Positions 35,106 through 43,866 of a stretch of 64,000 nucleotides of DNA are shown piece by piece. The stretch covers positions 27,499 through 91,498 of the forward strand of contig OMZE01000011.1 of assembly GCA_900315455.1 (NCBI GenBank), read 5' to 3'. Below the pieces are notes generated by a model. The model did not search any database. It was not told the origin of the DNA and saw only the letters and a list, made by a program, of their open reading frames with translations. Made by a program: the position numbers and the translations under genes. The DNA is from an uncultured Prevotellaceae bacterium (GTDB lineage: Bacteria > Bacteroidota > Bacteroidia > Bacteroidales > Bacteroidaceae). The stretch's first letter is position 1; every line of letters starts with the position of its first letter.

Positions 35106-38100
35106 TTATTGTACTTTTCCGCTCCATTCCTCTAAGGGAAGGTAGTATTGGACTCCTTTCGATTTCTTCTCAAACGACAGATTCTTGGCTGGGTCGTTGA
35201 TGATGTTCAATTGAGGTTGAGATTTGCAGTTGGTGACGATGTATAACCAGGCGCGGTTGCCAAGTTGGGCAAGGCGGTTCATCTCGTTTTCGGAAAGCAT
35301 AACTCCGTCTGTGCCAGAGCGTCCTTTTACTTCAATGTAGCGTTTCATTCCATCAGGCGCAATGCTCTTGATGTCGTAGCCTACATTGTCTGCTGACACA
35401 TCTATCGGTGTACGTCCCTGAACTTTCTCGAAATCTGTAGCGACCTGCATAGCAATGGCTTCTACTTCATCATCACGGCTCATTCCGAAACTCTTTCGGT
35501 ATTCCATTTGGTTGAGTGGAACGACATATGCACAACCCATTACCTCGGGCGATACGGGGAAAAGTTGTCCTTCTTCCTCCATTTGCTGCATACGTTCTTT
35601 TCGGCGGTTCTTCAGTTCAACCAATCGTTTTTCTTTGGCAATCAACTTCTGCTGCAATTTCTCATCATCCGAGAACAACGTCTTGCTTTGCAGTTCGTTG
35701 ATTTCTCCCTGTATGTCGAAGATAATCTGCCCAAATGCTTCTTTTAGGTATGTTTTCCTTCGTTCAAGGTCAGCAATCATCTTGGTTTGTGTATCTTCAA
35801 ACATAGGTTCTGTAATATGCTCATATGCCCAAGAGACCACATCCTCTTCATTGACTACTTCAGGTGGAGTTACCTGTTTGGCAAATTCCGAAGGAGGGAG
35901 CAAGTCAAGGAGTTTTGCAGGTGATGTCTGCCGTAAATCAGCCAAACTTTCTTGACAAACTAATGTCAACTGCTCATTGGATACATTCTCGTTCCCTTCC
36001 TGATTTTGACGGCTGTTGTGAATCTGACTCTTTACAAAATATGCAAAATAGGGTTGCTTGTCTTCTGGTGAGACGAGTATCGTACCTTTCAGCATCTCAT
36101 CATGGAAATTATTGCTAACCGTGTCAACAAGACTGTCGAACAATGCGTTTCCTGGATTGATGTAATGAGCATGTCCGTATCTGGCGGTGGACTGCTGGTA
36201 GTCAAGGAATTTCTGCTTGTCGAAGAAAAAATAAAGTTGGGTCAGATTCTCTGCATAGATGTTGTAATCTTCCTTCAGACGGCGGACCAAAACTTCAGGA
36301 ATATAGGTAATTTGGTATATTCCATCATCCAACTCATTGTATTTGCCACCCAAATACTTGAAAGCACGCTCAAAGAAAAGACGAATATATATGGGTTGAA
36401 GACGTCGCTCATCGCTGTCCTCTTTCAACTCACGAGCCTCCTTGTAGTCTACGGTGGAGTGAGCCATGATTCGACTCTGCTCGTCGATGTTCTTGCGGAA
36501 GAGTTCCGAAAGTTCCTTCTCTGGCTTCTGAATAAAGGCATCGAGGTCACTCTCCCTGCCATCAAAGACAGATGCTATAATCTGGTCAAGGGATACTCCT
36601 TTGAGCACATCCTGGATCACGTCATAGACACGGTCATCACCCAACTGTTCACGGATGATGTCGAGTTTGGTGAGGAGCTTTTTGAGCACTTGTCCCTCAC
36701 GGGTATTGTCGGCCACCATATTGAAGACCAACACATCTGATTTCTGGCCGTAGCGATGGATACGTCCCATTCGTTGCTCAAGACGGTTGGGATTCCATGG
36801 GATGTCCCAATTGATGAGAAGGCTACAGAACTGCAAGTTTATACCCTCGCCGGCTGCATCCGTACAGATGAGAATCTGTACATCCGGAGTCATGAACAGA
36901 GATTGTGAGTAGCGTCGCTCATCGACGGACATTCCGCCATGGATGGTAGCCACTGTATAACCATTGTTGCTCAAACGTTCTTGCAAGTAGAGCAGCGTGT
37001 CCTTATGCTCGGTGAAGATGACAAGTTTCTTGCCATTGATGACTCCCTGCGAGGTGAGCAGGTGTTTGAGTTCCTTGTATTTCTGCTCCTCTTGTTGCTG
37101 GACATATAGGGAATGAGCCATCTCATAGAGTTCTTTCACTTCCGCAGCTTCGGCTTTGATTTCAGAAGGACTCTTGGAGGTGGTGAACAATTTCAATTTC
37201 TTGGGGTCAGACAGAATGTTGTCCAAAGCGTCACGCTCATCATCGTCCATGTCATCGAAATCATCGATGTTCGTTGTTTCGAAATCATCCAGTTTCACAC
37301 GTTGACGCCATAATGATGGGTTGCGGTCAAGTTCGTCTGCAAGTCCCTGAAGGGCTTTCCAGCGTTTGAACAAGGTGTTGCGAATGGCGAAAATACTGCT
37401 CACCAACCTACGCTGCATCACCTGGAGAGCCAAGGATACATGAATGTTCTTTGATTCGGTGGCTTCTTCTTTCCGCTTGGTCAAATATTGTGTTACGGCA
37501 TCATAAAGTCGTTTCTCATCTGGAGTGAGATTATAGGATGTCGTTTTTGTGTGCCGTTGTTTATATAGCGGATGTCCTTCCCAATCTCGCATGTCTTCCT
37601 TGAGCCTGCGGATGAAGAACTTGTTGGCACCCGTTTCTCCCAATTGCCGGACTCTGTCGGTTACCAAATCGGCAGTTGCGAAGATATCCTCATCCAACAA
37701 CTGGAGCAGTCGCTTGAAAGTGTCTCTCCTGCCCCGATGTGGGGTGGCTGTAAGCAAAAGAATGTGTTCGCATTGTCCTGCCAGACGGTATGCTGCCTCA
37801 TAGCGTTTGGATTTATATATCTTCTCTCCATATTCGTATGCCGACAACTTATGTGCTTCGTCAAAAATCACCATATCCCATGATGACTTGGATAGCACGT
37901 TCAGCACATCTTCACGACAGATGAAGTCGATGGAGGCCACAATGCGGTCAGCCGTCTGAAACACTGTCGGTTCAGAAGAGAAGACACTACGGTTGACCAA
38001 CTTGAAGGGAATATTGAATTTCACGCCCATCTCATCTTCCTGCCATTGCTTAGTCAATCCTCCCGGGGTGATAATCAGGATACGCTCAATCAGATGCCGC

Positions 38101-38528
38101 ATCAGCATCTCCTTGAGTAAAAGTCCGGTCATGATGGTCTTTCCTGCACCAGTATCATCGGCAAGAAGAAAACGGATTTTAGGCTGTGGAAGAAGATATT
38201 TATAGACCGCGTCCACCTGATGGGGCAACGGGTCCACTACACTACAGTTGATGGCAAACAAAGGATCAAACTGATAGGCAGACCTGATGCGTTCTGCTTC
38301 TGCATACAGAACAAACTTCTCTGGGTCGCCTGTGAAATTGAACTCACCTTCATTGGTGAGCACCTCCAAGGCAGACATTTGATCTTCGGTCAATATCCTT
38401 GAACCCCTTTTGTTGCTGTTCACACCCGTATAATCAAGGGAGTAATTCTTCCCCAATTTCCTTATTCTGGTAATAGTAACCGCTTCAAGGGATGACAAAT
38501 TCTTGACGATGTTTCCTACTTCTATCAT
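35106..38528 (-). CDS. SNF2/DEAD-type helicase with C-terminal DUF3883
   Basis: 1140 aa from the ATG at 38528 (MIEVGNIVKNLSSLE); the frame opens further upstream only with a TTG. Motifs are LLADDTGAGKT at about 119-129 (Walker A), VIFDEAHKLS at about 216 (DEAH), LLLTATPHRGRRDTF (motif III), GKKLVIFTEHKDTL (IV), ICTDAAGEGINLQF (V) and QRMGRIHRYGQ (VI). The last ~120 residues are a DUF3883 domain with GYDIKS and YIEVKGRSG, a PD-(D/E)xK-like nuclease pattern. It resembles the DrmD-type helicase of methylation-linked antiviral systems. Gene order is XRE, helicase, methylase, DUF499. Confidence 0.9.
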   Translation of the reverse strand: MIEVGNIVKNLSSLEAVTITRIRKLGKNYSLDYTGVNSNKRGSRILTEDQMSALEVLTNEGEFNFTGDPEKFVLYAEAERIRSAYQFDPLFAINCSVVDPLPHQVDAVYKYLLPQPKIRFLLADDTGAGKTIMTGLLLKEMLMRHLIERILIITPGGLTKQWQEDEMGVKFNIPFKLVNRSVFSSEPTVFQTADRIVASIDFICREDVLNVLSKSSWDMVIFDEAHKLSAYEYGEKIYKSKRYEAAYRLAGQCEHILLLTATPHRGRRDTFKRLLQLLDEDIFATADLVTDRVRQLGETGANKFFIRRLKEDMRDWEGHPLYKQRHTKTTSYNLTPDEKRLYDAVTQYLTKRKEEATESKNIHVSLALQVMQRRLVSSIFAIRNTLFKRWKALQGLADELDRNPSLWRQRVKLDDFETTNIDDFDDMDDDERDALDNILSDPKKLKLFTTSKSPSEIKAEAAEVKELYEMAHSLYVQQQEEQKYKELKHLLTSQGVINGKKLVIFTEHKDTLLYLQERLSNNGYTVATIHGGMSVDERRYSQSLFMTPDVQILICTDAAGEGINLQFCSLLINWDIPWNPNRLEQRMGRIHRYGQKSDVLVFNMVADNTREGQVLKKLLTKLDIIREQLGDDRVYDVIQDVLKGVSLDQIIASVFDGRESDLDAFIQKPEKELSELFRKNIDEQSRIMAHSTVDYKEARELKEDSDERRLQPIYIRLFFERAFKYLGGKYNELDDGIYQITYIPEVLVRRLKEDYNIYAENLTQLYFFFDKQKFLDYQQSTARYGHAHYINPGNALFDSLVDTVSNNFHDEMLKGTILVSPEDKQPYFAYFVKSQIHNSRQNQEGNENVSNEQLTLVCQESLADLRQTSPAKLLDLLPPSEFAKQVTPPEVVNEEDVVSWAYEHITEPMFEDTQTKMIADLERRKTYLKEAFGQIIFDIQGEINELQSKTLFSDDEKLQQKLIAKEKRLVELKNRRKERMQQMEEEGQLFPVSPEVMGCAYVVPLNQMEYRKSFGMSRDDEVEAIAMQVATDFEKVQGRTPIDVSADNVGYDIKSIAPDGMKRYIEVKGRSGTDGVMLSENEMNRLAQLGNRAWLYIVTNCKSQPQLNIINDPAKNLSFEKKSKGVQYYLPLEEWSGKVQ

Positions 38529-38556
38529 ACAAAGTCGATTATTAAGATGGAAGATT

Positions 38557-38766
38557 TTACAATGACGGGACGCGGACAAGTTCGTCTATTCCCACTTCAA
38601 GCCATTGAGCTACTTTTACCAAATTTTCCAATGATGGCTGTGATTTGTTGGTGCACCAGCTTGAGATTGTTGCAGGGTCTTTCCCCATCTGTTCAGCCAG
38701 CCACTTATTTGTGCGTTTTTTCTCTGCCAATACGACTTTGATTCTATTTAAATCCTTGTTTCCCAT
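38557..38766 (-). CDS. XRE-family HTH regulator
   Basis: 69 aa, a single Cro/C1-type helix-turn-helix (LNRIKVVLAEKKRTNKWLAEQMGKDPATISSW, then NLVKVAQWLEVG, read in parts). It is 28 bp upstream of the helicase gene in the same direction, so it most likely controls the helicase/methylase/ATPase operon, and itself, keeping the system low until methylation is established. It ends GIDELVRVPSL, typical of these short regulators. Confidence 0.88.
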   Translation of the reverse strand: MGNKDLNRIKVVLAEKKRTNKWLAEQMGKDPATISSWCTNKSQPSLENLVKVAQWLEVGIDELVRVPSL

Positions 38767-38838
38767 GTATTGTGTATTTCGTGTAGTTTGACGACTTAGT
38801 TCAGAAACAATACTTATTATATTTTATATTATAATATG

Positions 38839-38846
38839 CAAAGATA
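38839..38846 (-). promoter_or_regulatory. Promoter -7 element for the XRE-led operon
   Basis: On the minus strand TATCTTTG matches TAnnTTTG about 73 bases before the XRE ATG. No clean TTTG lies 19 bases upstream. The stretch 38767-39014 is otherwise AT-rich and without a gene. Confidence 0.45.
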
Positions 38847-39014
38847 GCACAAAAATTGAACATTGCCCCTCTTGAAAGGAAAAATGTCATGTAAAACACA
38901 AAATAATATATGAATTCATCAATTTCAGAGTGTTTATTTGCATTTGCAATTTCTTTGTATTGTTGCTATATTCTATTGTTTTTAAGTACTTCTCGTTTTA
39001 TAATATGCCGAAAA

Positions 39015-39407
39015 TCATTCCACCATATAGATTTTCGCTTCAATTTTGACCCAGTAATCATTGACAAGGCTGACTTTATCAACCCTACAGAAGAAAGCTT
39101 TCCCGGCATCCATCAATCTTGATATGACCAGGTTCAATTCACGGGGTACCCATCCGATGCGCGTTTTTTCGTAATAGATACCGATAGCCTGTTTGTCATA
39201 ACGGTTCTTGGGATGGCGTTGCATCCGGAGAATCATATCCTTTTCCAACAAGGGATATACCTTGTCTATCTTGTTGCAGTGCGTGGTGCCAGCTACTACG
39301 ATATCAAGTAGGAATATCTCGCGGCTAAAGGGCAGTAAACTGTTGGGCAACTGTGTTCCTATCATCTCCAACAGCTCAGGGCTTATCTTTACAATCTGAT
39401 TTTTCAT
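39015..39407 (-). CDS. HIRAN-domain protein
   Basis: 130 aa. After a short helical start, the chain is a HIRAN domain (IFLLDIVVAGTTHC, PLLEKDMILRMQRHPKNRYDKQAIGIYYE, RIGWVPRELNLVISRLMDAGKAFFC, read in parts). HIRAN domains bind DNA ends or damaged DNA and usually accompany helicases. Here it stands as a single domain, overlapping the J-domain gene by 4 bp (translational coupling). It is the last gene of the kptA operon. Confidence 0.8.
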   Translation of the reverse strand: MKNQIVKISPELLEMIGTQLPNSLLPFSREIFLLDIVVAGTTHCNKIDKVYPLLEKDMILRMQRHPKNRYDKQAIGIYYEKTRIGWVPRELNLVISRLMDAGKAFFCRVDKVSLVNDYWVKIEAKIYMVE

Positions 39408-40234
39408 CTTTTACCCTCCTTTGACAGTAAGTCCACAAGCTGCTGTAGCCAGTCGCGCTCTTTCTCCAACTTCTCAATTCTTACTCGAATCTCTTCCCGT
39501 TGGGATGAAATCCACTCCATATCGTAAAGTTTCTGCCGGTAGGTGAATGGGAAGGAGTTTTCCAATTGCTCAATCTCCTTCTTGATGACCTCTATCTGCT
39601 CTTTCAGTTTGGCTATACGCTCCTCCCATTCCTCAATGGTTTCGTTATCAACGGAAGATGATGGCATACCAGCATCCAGTTCTTGCTCCAATGCACGCAA
39701 ACGTTCCAAGTCCCGTTCTTCGTATGCTTGCTGAACCTTTAGGAACAGTTCTCTCTCCCATTCCGTTTGGTCGGGATGCAAGTCAGGGTGTAGTCGATGA
39801 ACCAACTTCCGATATAATCGCTTCAAGTCCATATAGTCCTTCAGCTTCTGTTCACTATTATCTTCTTCGTGGCTCTCAATAAACGCCCTAGCATTCTTGA
39901 TTCGCTCCTCTTCCTGTCGCAGGTTTTCGTTGTATGTGTATGCTGCTTGCTCCACCTGTTCTTCCACAGCTTCCATGTCCGGCTCCTCGCCTCTATTCAC
40001 GTATGCTTGCATACAGGCATGTTGCAATTTCAGCAAGGCGATTTCACATTTCAGACACAGCTCTTCATAAAGAAGCTCTCCGACGGCATCCATGTACATC
40101 GCCTCCAATCGTGGTTTTTCGTCGAGAAGCATTTCTTCGCGCCGTATCACGAGATCCGCGTACACTTTCTGCAACTGTTCGTATTCTTCTTTCAGCTGCT
40201 TCTTTCTTGGGCTGATGTCTATGTCTCGTTTCAT
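39404..40234 (-). CDS. Coiled-coil protein with J-domain-like core
   Basis: 276 aa from the ATG at 40234 (MKRDIDISPRKKQLKEEYE); the longer frame starts with a GTG inside the gap. Two coiled-coil stretches flank a J-domain-like centre: YMDLKRLYRKLVHRLHPDLHPD followed by FLKVQQAYEERD, the HPD signature of DnaJ (read in parts). J-domains stimulate Hsp70 ATPase. There is no zinc-finger or client domain, so it is a specialised adaptor. It sits between kptA (27 bp gap) and the HIRAN gene (4 bp overlap). Confidence 0.75.
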   Translation of the reverse strand: MKRDIDISPRKKQLKEEYEQLQKVYADLVIRREEMLLDEKPRLEAMYMDAVGELLYEELCLKCEIALLKLQHACMQAYVNRGEEPDMEAVEEQVEQAAYTYNENLRQEEERIKNARAFIESHEEDNSEQKLKDYMDLKRLYRKLVHRLHPDLHPDQTEWERELFLKVQQAYEERDLERLRALEQELDAGMPSSSVDNETIEEWEERIAKLKEQIEVIKKEIEQLENSFPFTYRQKLYDMEWISSQREEIRVRIEKLEKERDWLQQLVDLLSKEGKR

Positions 40235-40261
40235 GATTCTTTGGTTATGGTCAAATCTCAC

Positions 40262-40786
40262 TTATTTACAGAAATACTCCGGCATCACCTTTTCAGTGAG
40301 CCAAACACCATTGTTGGAGAGGAAGAACTTACAACCGTCGGCCAACATCTTCTGACAGTCAATCTTGATGACGAATGGCTTGCCGTGCCTGGATCCGACG
40401 TTGATGGCTGTCTCTTCATCTGGGGAAAGATGAACATAGAGTCTGGTGCCAGGTAATATGCCTTTTTTGTAGATGGATTCAAGATACTTCGTGGCGGTAC
40501 CATGATAGAGGATGTCCGGCGGCGTGGCTTCTTTCAGTTCCACATCGACGGGGATTGAATGCCCTTGCCTGGCCCGAATCTTCCTCCCATCAGGACTATA
40601 CTCATAGCGTTGCTTGTTGTTGGTAGCCACAATCTCATCAAGGAGGGAACGGTCATAGCCCAACTTGGCAAGCTCGCTGACTTGTCGCCAGCCGTGCTTG
40701 TCAATCCTGCCGTCCTCAAACGCTTCCTTGTCGTGCCGGAGGAGGAAGGCCAAATGCTTACCCTTTCTTGTGATGTCGTTTGCCAT
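40262..40786 (-). CDS. kptA: RNA 2'-phosphotransferase KptA/Tpt1
   Basis: 174 aa from the ATG beginning MANDITRKGKHLAFLLRHD; a TTG-started extension is unlikely. Family signatures are RKGKHLAFLLRHD, a winged-helix N-half with HGWRQVSELAKL, YHGTATKYLESI, and VHLSPDEETAINVGSRHG. KptA moves an internal RNA 2'-phosphate to NAD+, making ADP-ribose-1'',2''-cyclic phosphate. In bacteria its natural substrates are largely unknown. It leads a three-gene operon with J-domain and HIRAN proteins, and has a near-ideal promoter right ahead. Confidence 0.9.
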   Translation of the reverse strand: MANDITRKGKHLAFLLRHDKEAFEDGRIDKHGWRQVSELAKLGYDRSLLDEIVATNNKQRYEYSPDGRKIRARQGHSIPVDVELKEATPPDILYHGTATKYLESIYKKGILPGTRLYVHLSPDEETAINVGSRHGKPFVIKIDCQKMLADGCKFFLSNNGVWLTEKVMPEYFCK

Positions 40787-40795
40787 TAGAACAGC

Positions 40796-40826
40796 AAAGT
40801 TACGGAAAAACAAAGGTAAAACAAAA
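40796..40826 (-). promoter_or_regulatory. Promoter of the kptA operon
   Basis: On the minus strand TTTG (40826-40823), 19 bases, TAACTTTG (40803-40796). The predicted transcript start is only a few bases ahead of the kptA ATG, so the mRNA may be almost leaderless. Positions could be off by one base. Confidence 0.6.
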
Positions 40827-40929
40827 TGAATTACCCATTTTCTATTCGGTCAATTGACAGTTAGAATATTGGCAGTATTAGATAAATGAAAGAAAAAATG
40901 TATTTTTACATAAATATTTGAATAACTTG

Positions 40930-40960
40930 TTGGATGATTCATGTAATATATATATATTTG
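40930..40960 (+). promoter_or_regulatory. Promoter of the parA operon
   Basis: TTG at 40930-40932, 20 bases, then TATATTTG at 40953-40960. It reads toward ParA, leaving a leader of about 180 nt without an obvious gene. Confidence 0.55.
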
Positions 40961-41149
40961 CAGTCGCATTGTTGACCATCCCACTGGGATGCCTGATGAG
41001 AAGTACATCGTCAGCGAATACTTGTTCTGGGGCCCCCTCCAAGTAATAATCGGCCTTCCAAAAATGGAGAGTTTTTTGATTTGTGGTTTTTTGCCGCGAG
41101 ACAGAACGAGTAGATTCTCTTTTTTTCATCTTAACAACAATGAGGTAAT

Positions 41150-41818
41150 ATGGTAATAATCTTTGGAAACCAAAAGGGAGGAGTCGGAAAGACTACCCTC
41201 TGCACCCTGTTTGCCAATCACTTGGCAAATATGGGCAAGAAAACATTGGTGGTGGACTGCGACAATCAGCAGACCATCTCGGAGAAGCGGAAACTGGACT
41301 TGAAAAAAAGTCCTAATGTAAAAATCCCCTACAACGTACAGACATTCAACATCGCCGATGTGGAGAATGCCAACAAACTGATGGCAACACTGCGGGCGAT
41401 TGACGGCGTGGTATTGATTGACTCGCCTGGCAACCTTGCCCAGCAGGGATTGATTCCCCTTTTCGTCAATGCTGACTATGTGGTGTGCCCGTTTCAGTTT
41501 GAACCGACGTCGGTCAACTCTACTGTCATGTTCATTCTCTTCATTAGTAAGTTGAAAGAAAAGTTCCCCAAAATGAAGACCCAACTGATTTTCGTGGTCA
41601 ACAGACATGACAAACGGTATGGCAAACAATCGGAATTGAAATTGTGGGCAAAAACAGAGAAGGATCTTGAACGATACGGCTATGTGGCACCGAGGGTGGA
41701 TATCAAGGTGGATATGCAGCGATACAACACCATCGAGGTGTTGGATAATCAGAAGAAGATAGTCGGCCCGACGTTCGACTTCATCTGCAATAAATTATTC
41801 GGGGAGGACAAGCAATGA
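41150..41818 (+). CDS. ParA-family ATPase (TraA-like)
   Basis: 222 aa. The deviant Walker A motif is at residues 6-16 (GNQKGGVGKTT, with K9 and K14), followed by LVVDCDNQQ and VVLIDSPGN, the Walker A' and B motifs of ParA/MinD ATPases. These proteins partition plasmids or position machinery; in CTnDOT-type elements the equivalent is called TraA. The next gene is a DUF3408 protein overlapping by 4 bp, the usual ParA/DUF3408 pair of these elements. No ParB homologue is seen. Confidence 0.9.
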   Translation: MVIIFGNQKGGVGKTTLCTLFANHLANMGKKTLVVDCDNQQTISEKRKLDLKKSPNVKIPYNVQTFNIADVENANKLMATLRAIDGVVLIDSPGNLAQQGLIPLFVNADYVVCPFQFEPTSVNSTVMFILFISKLKEKFPKMKTQLIFVVNRHDKRYGKQSELKLWAKTEKDLERYGYVAPRVDIKVDMQRYNTIEVLDNQKKIVGPTFDFICNKLFGEDKQ

Positions 41819-42168
41819 GGAAAAACGAGCAGATAACATCGGAGAATGACCTGCTGCAACTGCCGGACATCGACGGTCTGGTGAGAGACATTAAACAACA
41901 GGAGACTATCAAAAACACTGAAGAGGAATCCAAAAACACGGATTTCTGGTCGATGTTCATGCAATGTAGTGAACAGTATGAATACCACAAGAAAATCGCA
42001 GACAGAAGGGCGGTGCTCGTTGACGTGGAGATTATCGACACACTGAAAAACTGCGACATCAACAAAATGCCGGTCTGCACCATTGTCAATGCGGTGATGC
42101 GTGCGTTCATCGCACAGCATCAGGACATACTGCGTCAGCATACGCCAAAGAGAAACTCTCTCATATAA
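41815..42168 (+). CDS. DUF3408 protein (TraB-like)
   Basis: 117 aa, overlapping ParA by an ATGA. An acidic N-terminus is followed by a small domain (RRAVLVDVEIIDTLKNCDIN) and an ending ALRAF-like helix, as in DUF3408 proteins that accompany ParA in Bacteroidetes conjugative transposons. It may act as the DNA-binding partner of the ParA ATPase, possibly through a ribbon-helix-helix fold. That role is not proven in the family. Confidence 0.75.
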   Translation: MRKNEQITSENDLLQLPDIDGLVRDIKQQETIKNTEEESKNTDFWSMFMQCSEQYEYHKKIADRRAVLVDVEIIDTLKNCDINKMPVCTIVNAVMRAFIAQHQDILRQHTPKRNSLI

Positions 42169-42289
42169 CTTTCGGCATCGCCGACGAATGCCTTACCTTC
42201 GGCGGTGCTTATAACTGGAATCTGGAAAGTTGGTGCAAGCCGAGAGCAGAAAAAGTTCACTTGATTATGCCGAGGTGAAGCCCAAGTTC

Positions 42290-42303
42290 TCCGCGAAAGC
42301 GGA
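42290..42303. other. Small hairpin before the 42339 gene
   Basis: TCCGC-gaaa-GCGGA, followed by an A/T-rich run (aaaatatttt). It could be a weak terminator or attenuator between DUF3408 and the next gene. The rest of 42169-42338 shows no gene. Confidence 0.35.
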
Positions 42304-42338
42304 AAAATATTTTACAACAATCGAAACAAAGGTGCCTT

Positions 42339-42788
42339 ATGAAAATCAAAAACAAAAACCTGATGAAGGCGGGATTCGCCTTCTTCTGCTGCACTAGTTT
42401 GTGTGCATTCTTCAACTTCATCACGCTGTCTTTTCTGAAATCAGACAGTCACTCCAACATGCTGCATTGTATGTGGCATTTCCTGGTCTATGTATTGCAA
42501 GTGTCGGCTGCCATCGCCACAGTATATTATGGTGAACGGCTGGTCAGTCAAAGAAAGATGACATGTGGCTGGTACCCGATGGATATACTGCCTGACATGC
42601 TGACCAACAAGAATATCTCAGAGGTTATCTTCGTCACCACAGACGGATGTCTATTCAATGGCATCTACCGCAGGGATGACAAGAAGTTCCATGGCTTCGA
42701 TGGATTGGACTTCCCCATTAGTCAAGTTGCGGCATGGTCCGACGAGAAAATAGCCGTACATCTCAAAGGAGAGGCTAAGCCCGAATAA
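42339..42788 (+). CDS. Predicted membrane protein, 149 aa
   Basis: 149 aa with two membrane segments near the N-terminus (AGFAFFCCTSLCAFFNFITL and FLVYVLQVSAAIATVYYG), then a soluble C-terminal domain of about 85 residues. No family recognised. Placed after ParA/DUF3408 on the same strand, it may be an ICE accessory protein. The soluble part looks like a small beta-rich domain (VIFVTTDGCLFNGIYRR). Confidence 0.65.
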   Translation: MKIKNKNLMKAGFAFFCCTSLCAFFNFITLSFLKSDSHSNMLHCMWHFLVYVLQVSAAIATVYYGERLVSQRKMTCGWYPMDILPDMLTNKNISEVIFVTTDGCLFNGIYRRDDKKFHGFDGLDFPISQVAAWSDEKIAVHLKGEAKPE

Positions 42789-42794
42789 GCCATT

Positions 42795-42956
42795 ATGGAG
42801 AACCATCTGAGAGAGTTGCTGGGAGTGACCAACACGCTCTGCGGCGAGGTCTTCGAACTATGCCGCAAGGAGGTGACCGAAGAAAACATACGGCTTGCGT
42901 CACTCGCTGCCGACCATATCAGGGATGTTCTCCGGCTTTTTGAGCGTCAACAATGA
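42795..42956 (+). CDS. Small ICE protein, 53 aa
   Basis: An open frame from the ATG at 42795 to the TGA at 42954-42956, beginning MENHLRELLGVTNTLCGEVF and ending LRLFERQQ. It starts 6 bp after the previous stop and overlaps the next gene by 4 bp (ATGA), so coupling supports it as real. It is predicted to be helical and acidic/amphipathic. Family unknown. Confidence 0.65.
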   Translation: MENHLRELLGVTNTLCGEVFELCRKEVTEENIRLASLAADHIRDVLRLFERQQ

Positions 42957-43552
42957 CAAACAGCAAAAACTGTGAGATTATGGCACGACCTCCGTATATT
43001 TGGACAGATGAGGTGTTGGAGGATTTTATGATATACTATCCTATCACTTCCAATAAGATATTGGCCAATAGGTACAATGTCAGTGTGATGACCATACGCC
43101 GCAAGGCTAAAGAGATGCGACTGAGCAAGACTAGACTGTCCCGCTTCAGATTTGAAATCTGGGATTTGGTAAAGGAGAAATATGGAGTCGCCTCGGTTAA
43201 GGAAATAGCGAAAGAGACTGGTGTAAGTGAACGCACCATCTACCGCGTCATCCGACGGCTGAGAATGGAGATGGATGAAAGTCAGAAGAGTGAGATATAC
43301 AGCAATGCTGCGAAAAGAATGGTCAAACTTGAGCATTCAAGGCAAGTGTTCGGCCTCGAGCCCAGGGTTTTCCGTCCTTTGGGTAAGAACAAGTCAAGAC
43401 GTGAAATTGCGAAGCAGCTCACCAGGCATGGCTATATCGTCATCAAAGGCAGCATGTATGTCTACTACTGTGCATCCATGCCAAGGTATGAGGACATTGA
43501 GGCAGATGCAAGGAGCGTAGGTTTCAAACTTGTGCTGTGGGAAAAGGAATGA
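42953..43552 (+). CDS. Double helix-turn-helix protein
   Basis: 199 aa with two helix-turn-helix patterns: ILANRYNVSVMTIRRKAKEM at about residues 37-56 and KEIAKETGVSERTIYRVIRR at about 83-102. The C-terminal half (about 130-199) looks like a small alpha/beta domain, with VIKGSMYVYY. Likely a DNA-binding regulator of the ICE. It sits at the end of the ParA-led operon and is followed by the DUF3127 gene after 36 bp. Confidence 0.75.
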   Translation: MTNSKNCEIMARPPYIWTDEVLEDFMIYYPITSNKILANRYNVSVMTIRRKAKEMRLSKTRLSRFRFEIWDLVKEKYGVASVKEIAKETGVSERTIYRVIRRLRMEMDESQKSEIYSNAAKRMVKLEHSRQVFGLEPRVFRPLGKNKSRREIAKQLTRHGYIVIKGSMYVYYCASMPRYEDIEADARSVGFKLVLWEKE

Positions 43553-43588
43553 ATTTATTCATTTATACATTAATATAGTAATCAAAAA

Positions 43589-43855
43589 ATGGAACTACAA
43601 GGAAAAATCATCGCTGTCTTGCCGATGAGATCGGGAAAGACGGCAAAAGGAGAATGGAAGAGCCAACAGTATGTGCTGGAAACGGAAGAGAAGTACCCGA
43701 AGCGTCTGCTCTTCGACATCTTCGGTGAAAACAAAATCAATGAGTTCGCCATCCAGGAGGGTGATGTAGTAACAGTCAGCTTCGACCCACATGCCGAGGA
43801 ACGAAACGGCCGATGGTTCGGCAATAACCGTGCGTGGGATGTGAAGAGGGAATGA
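43589..43855 (+). CDS. DUF3127 protein (OB-fold-like)
   Basis: 88 aa. MELQGKIIAVLPMRSGKTAKGEWKSQQYVLET (read in parts), then YPKRLLFDIFG and GDVVTVSFDPHAEERNGRWFG are the family pattern. DUF3127 proteins are predicted small OB-fold nucleic-acid-binding proteins related to ssDNA-binding proteins, frequent in Bacteroidetes mobile elements. Last gene of the ParA-led block; the terminator at 43867-43910 follows directly. Confidence 0.85.
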   Translation: MELQGKIIAVLPMRSGKTAKGEWKSQQYVLETEEKYPKRLLFDIFGENKINEFAIQEGDVVTVSFDPHAEERNGRWFGNNRAWDVKRE

Positions 43856-43866
43856 AAAAGCTATTT

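Noticed and set aside
28652-38579. Classical DISARM or BREX system
   Set aside because: No DUF1998 (DrmB), DrmA, PglZ or BrxC-type genes; the DUF499/DUF1156 combination is a different arrangement.
40878-41129. 83-residue minus-strand frame before parA
   Set aside because: No family resemblance, and it covers the likely parA promoter and leader.
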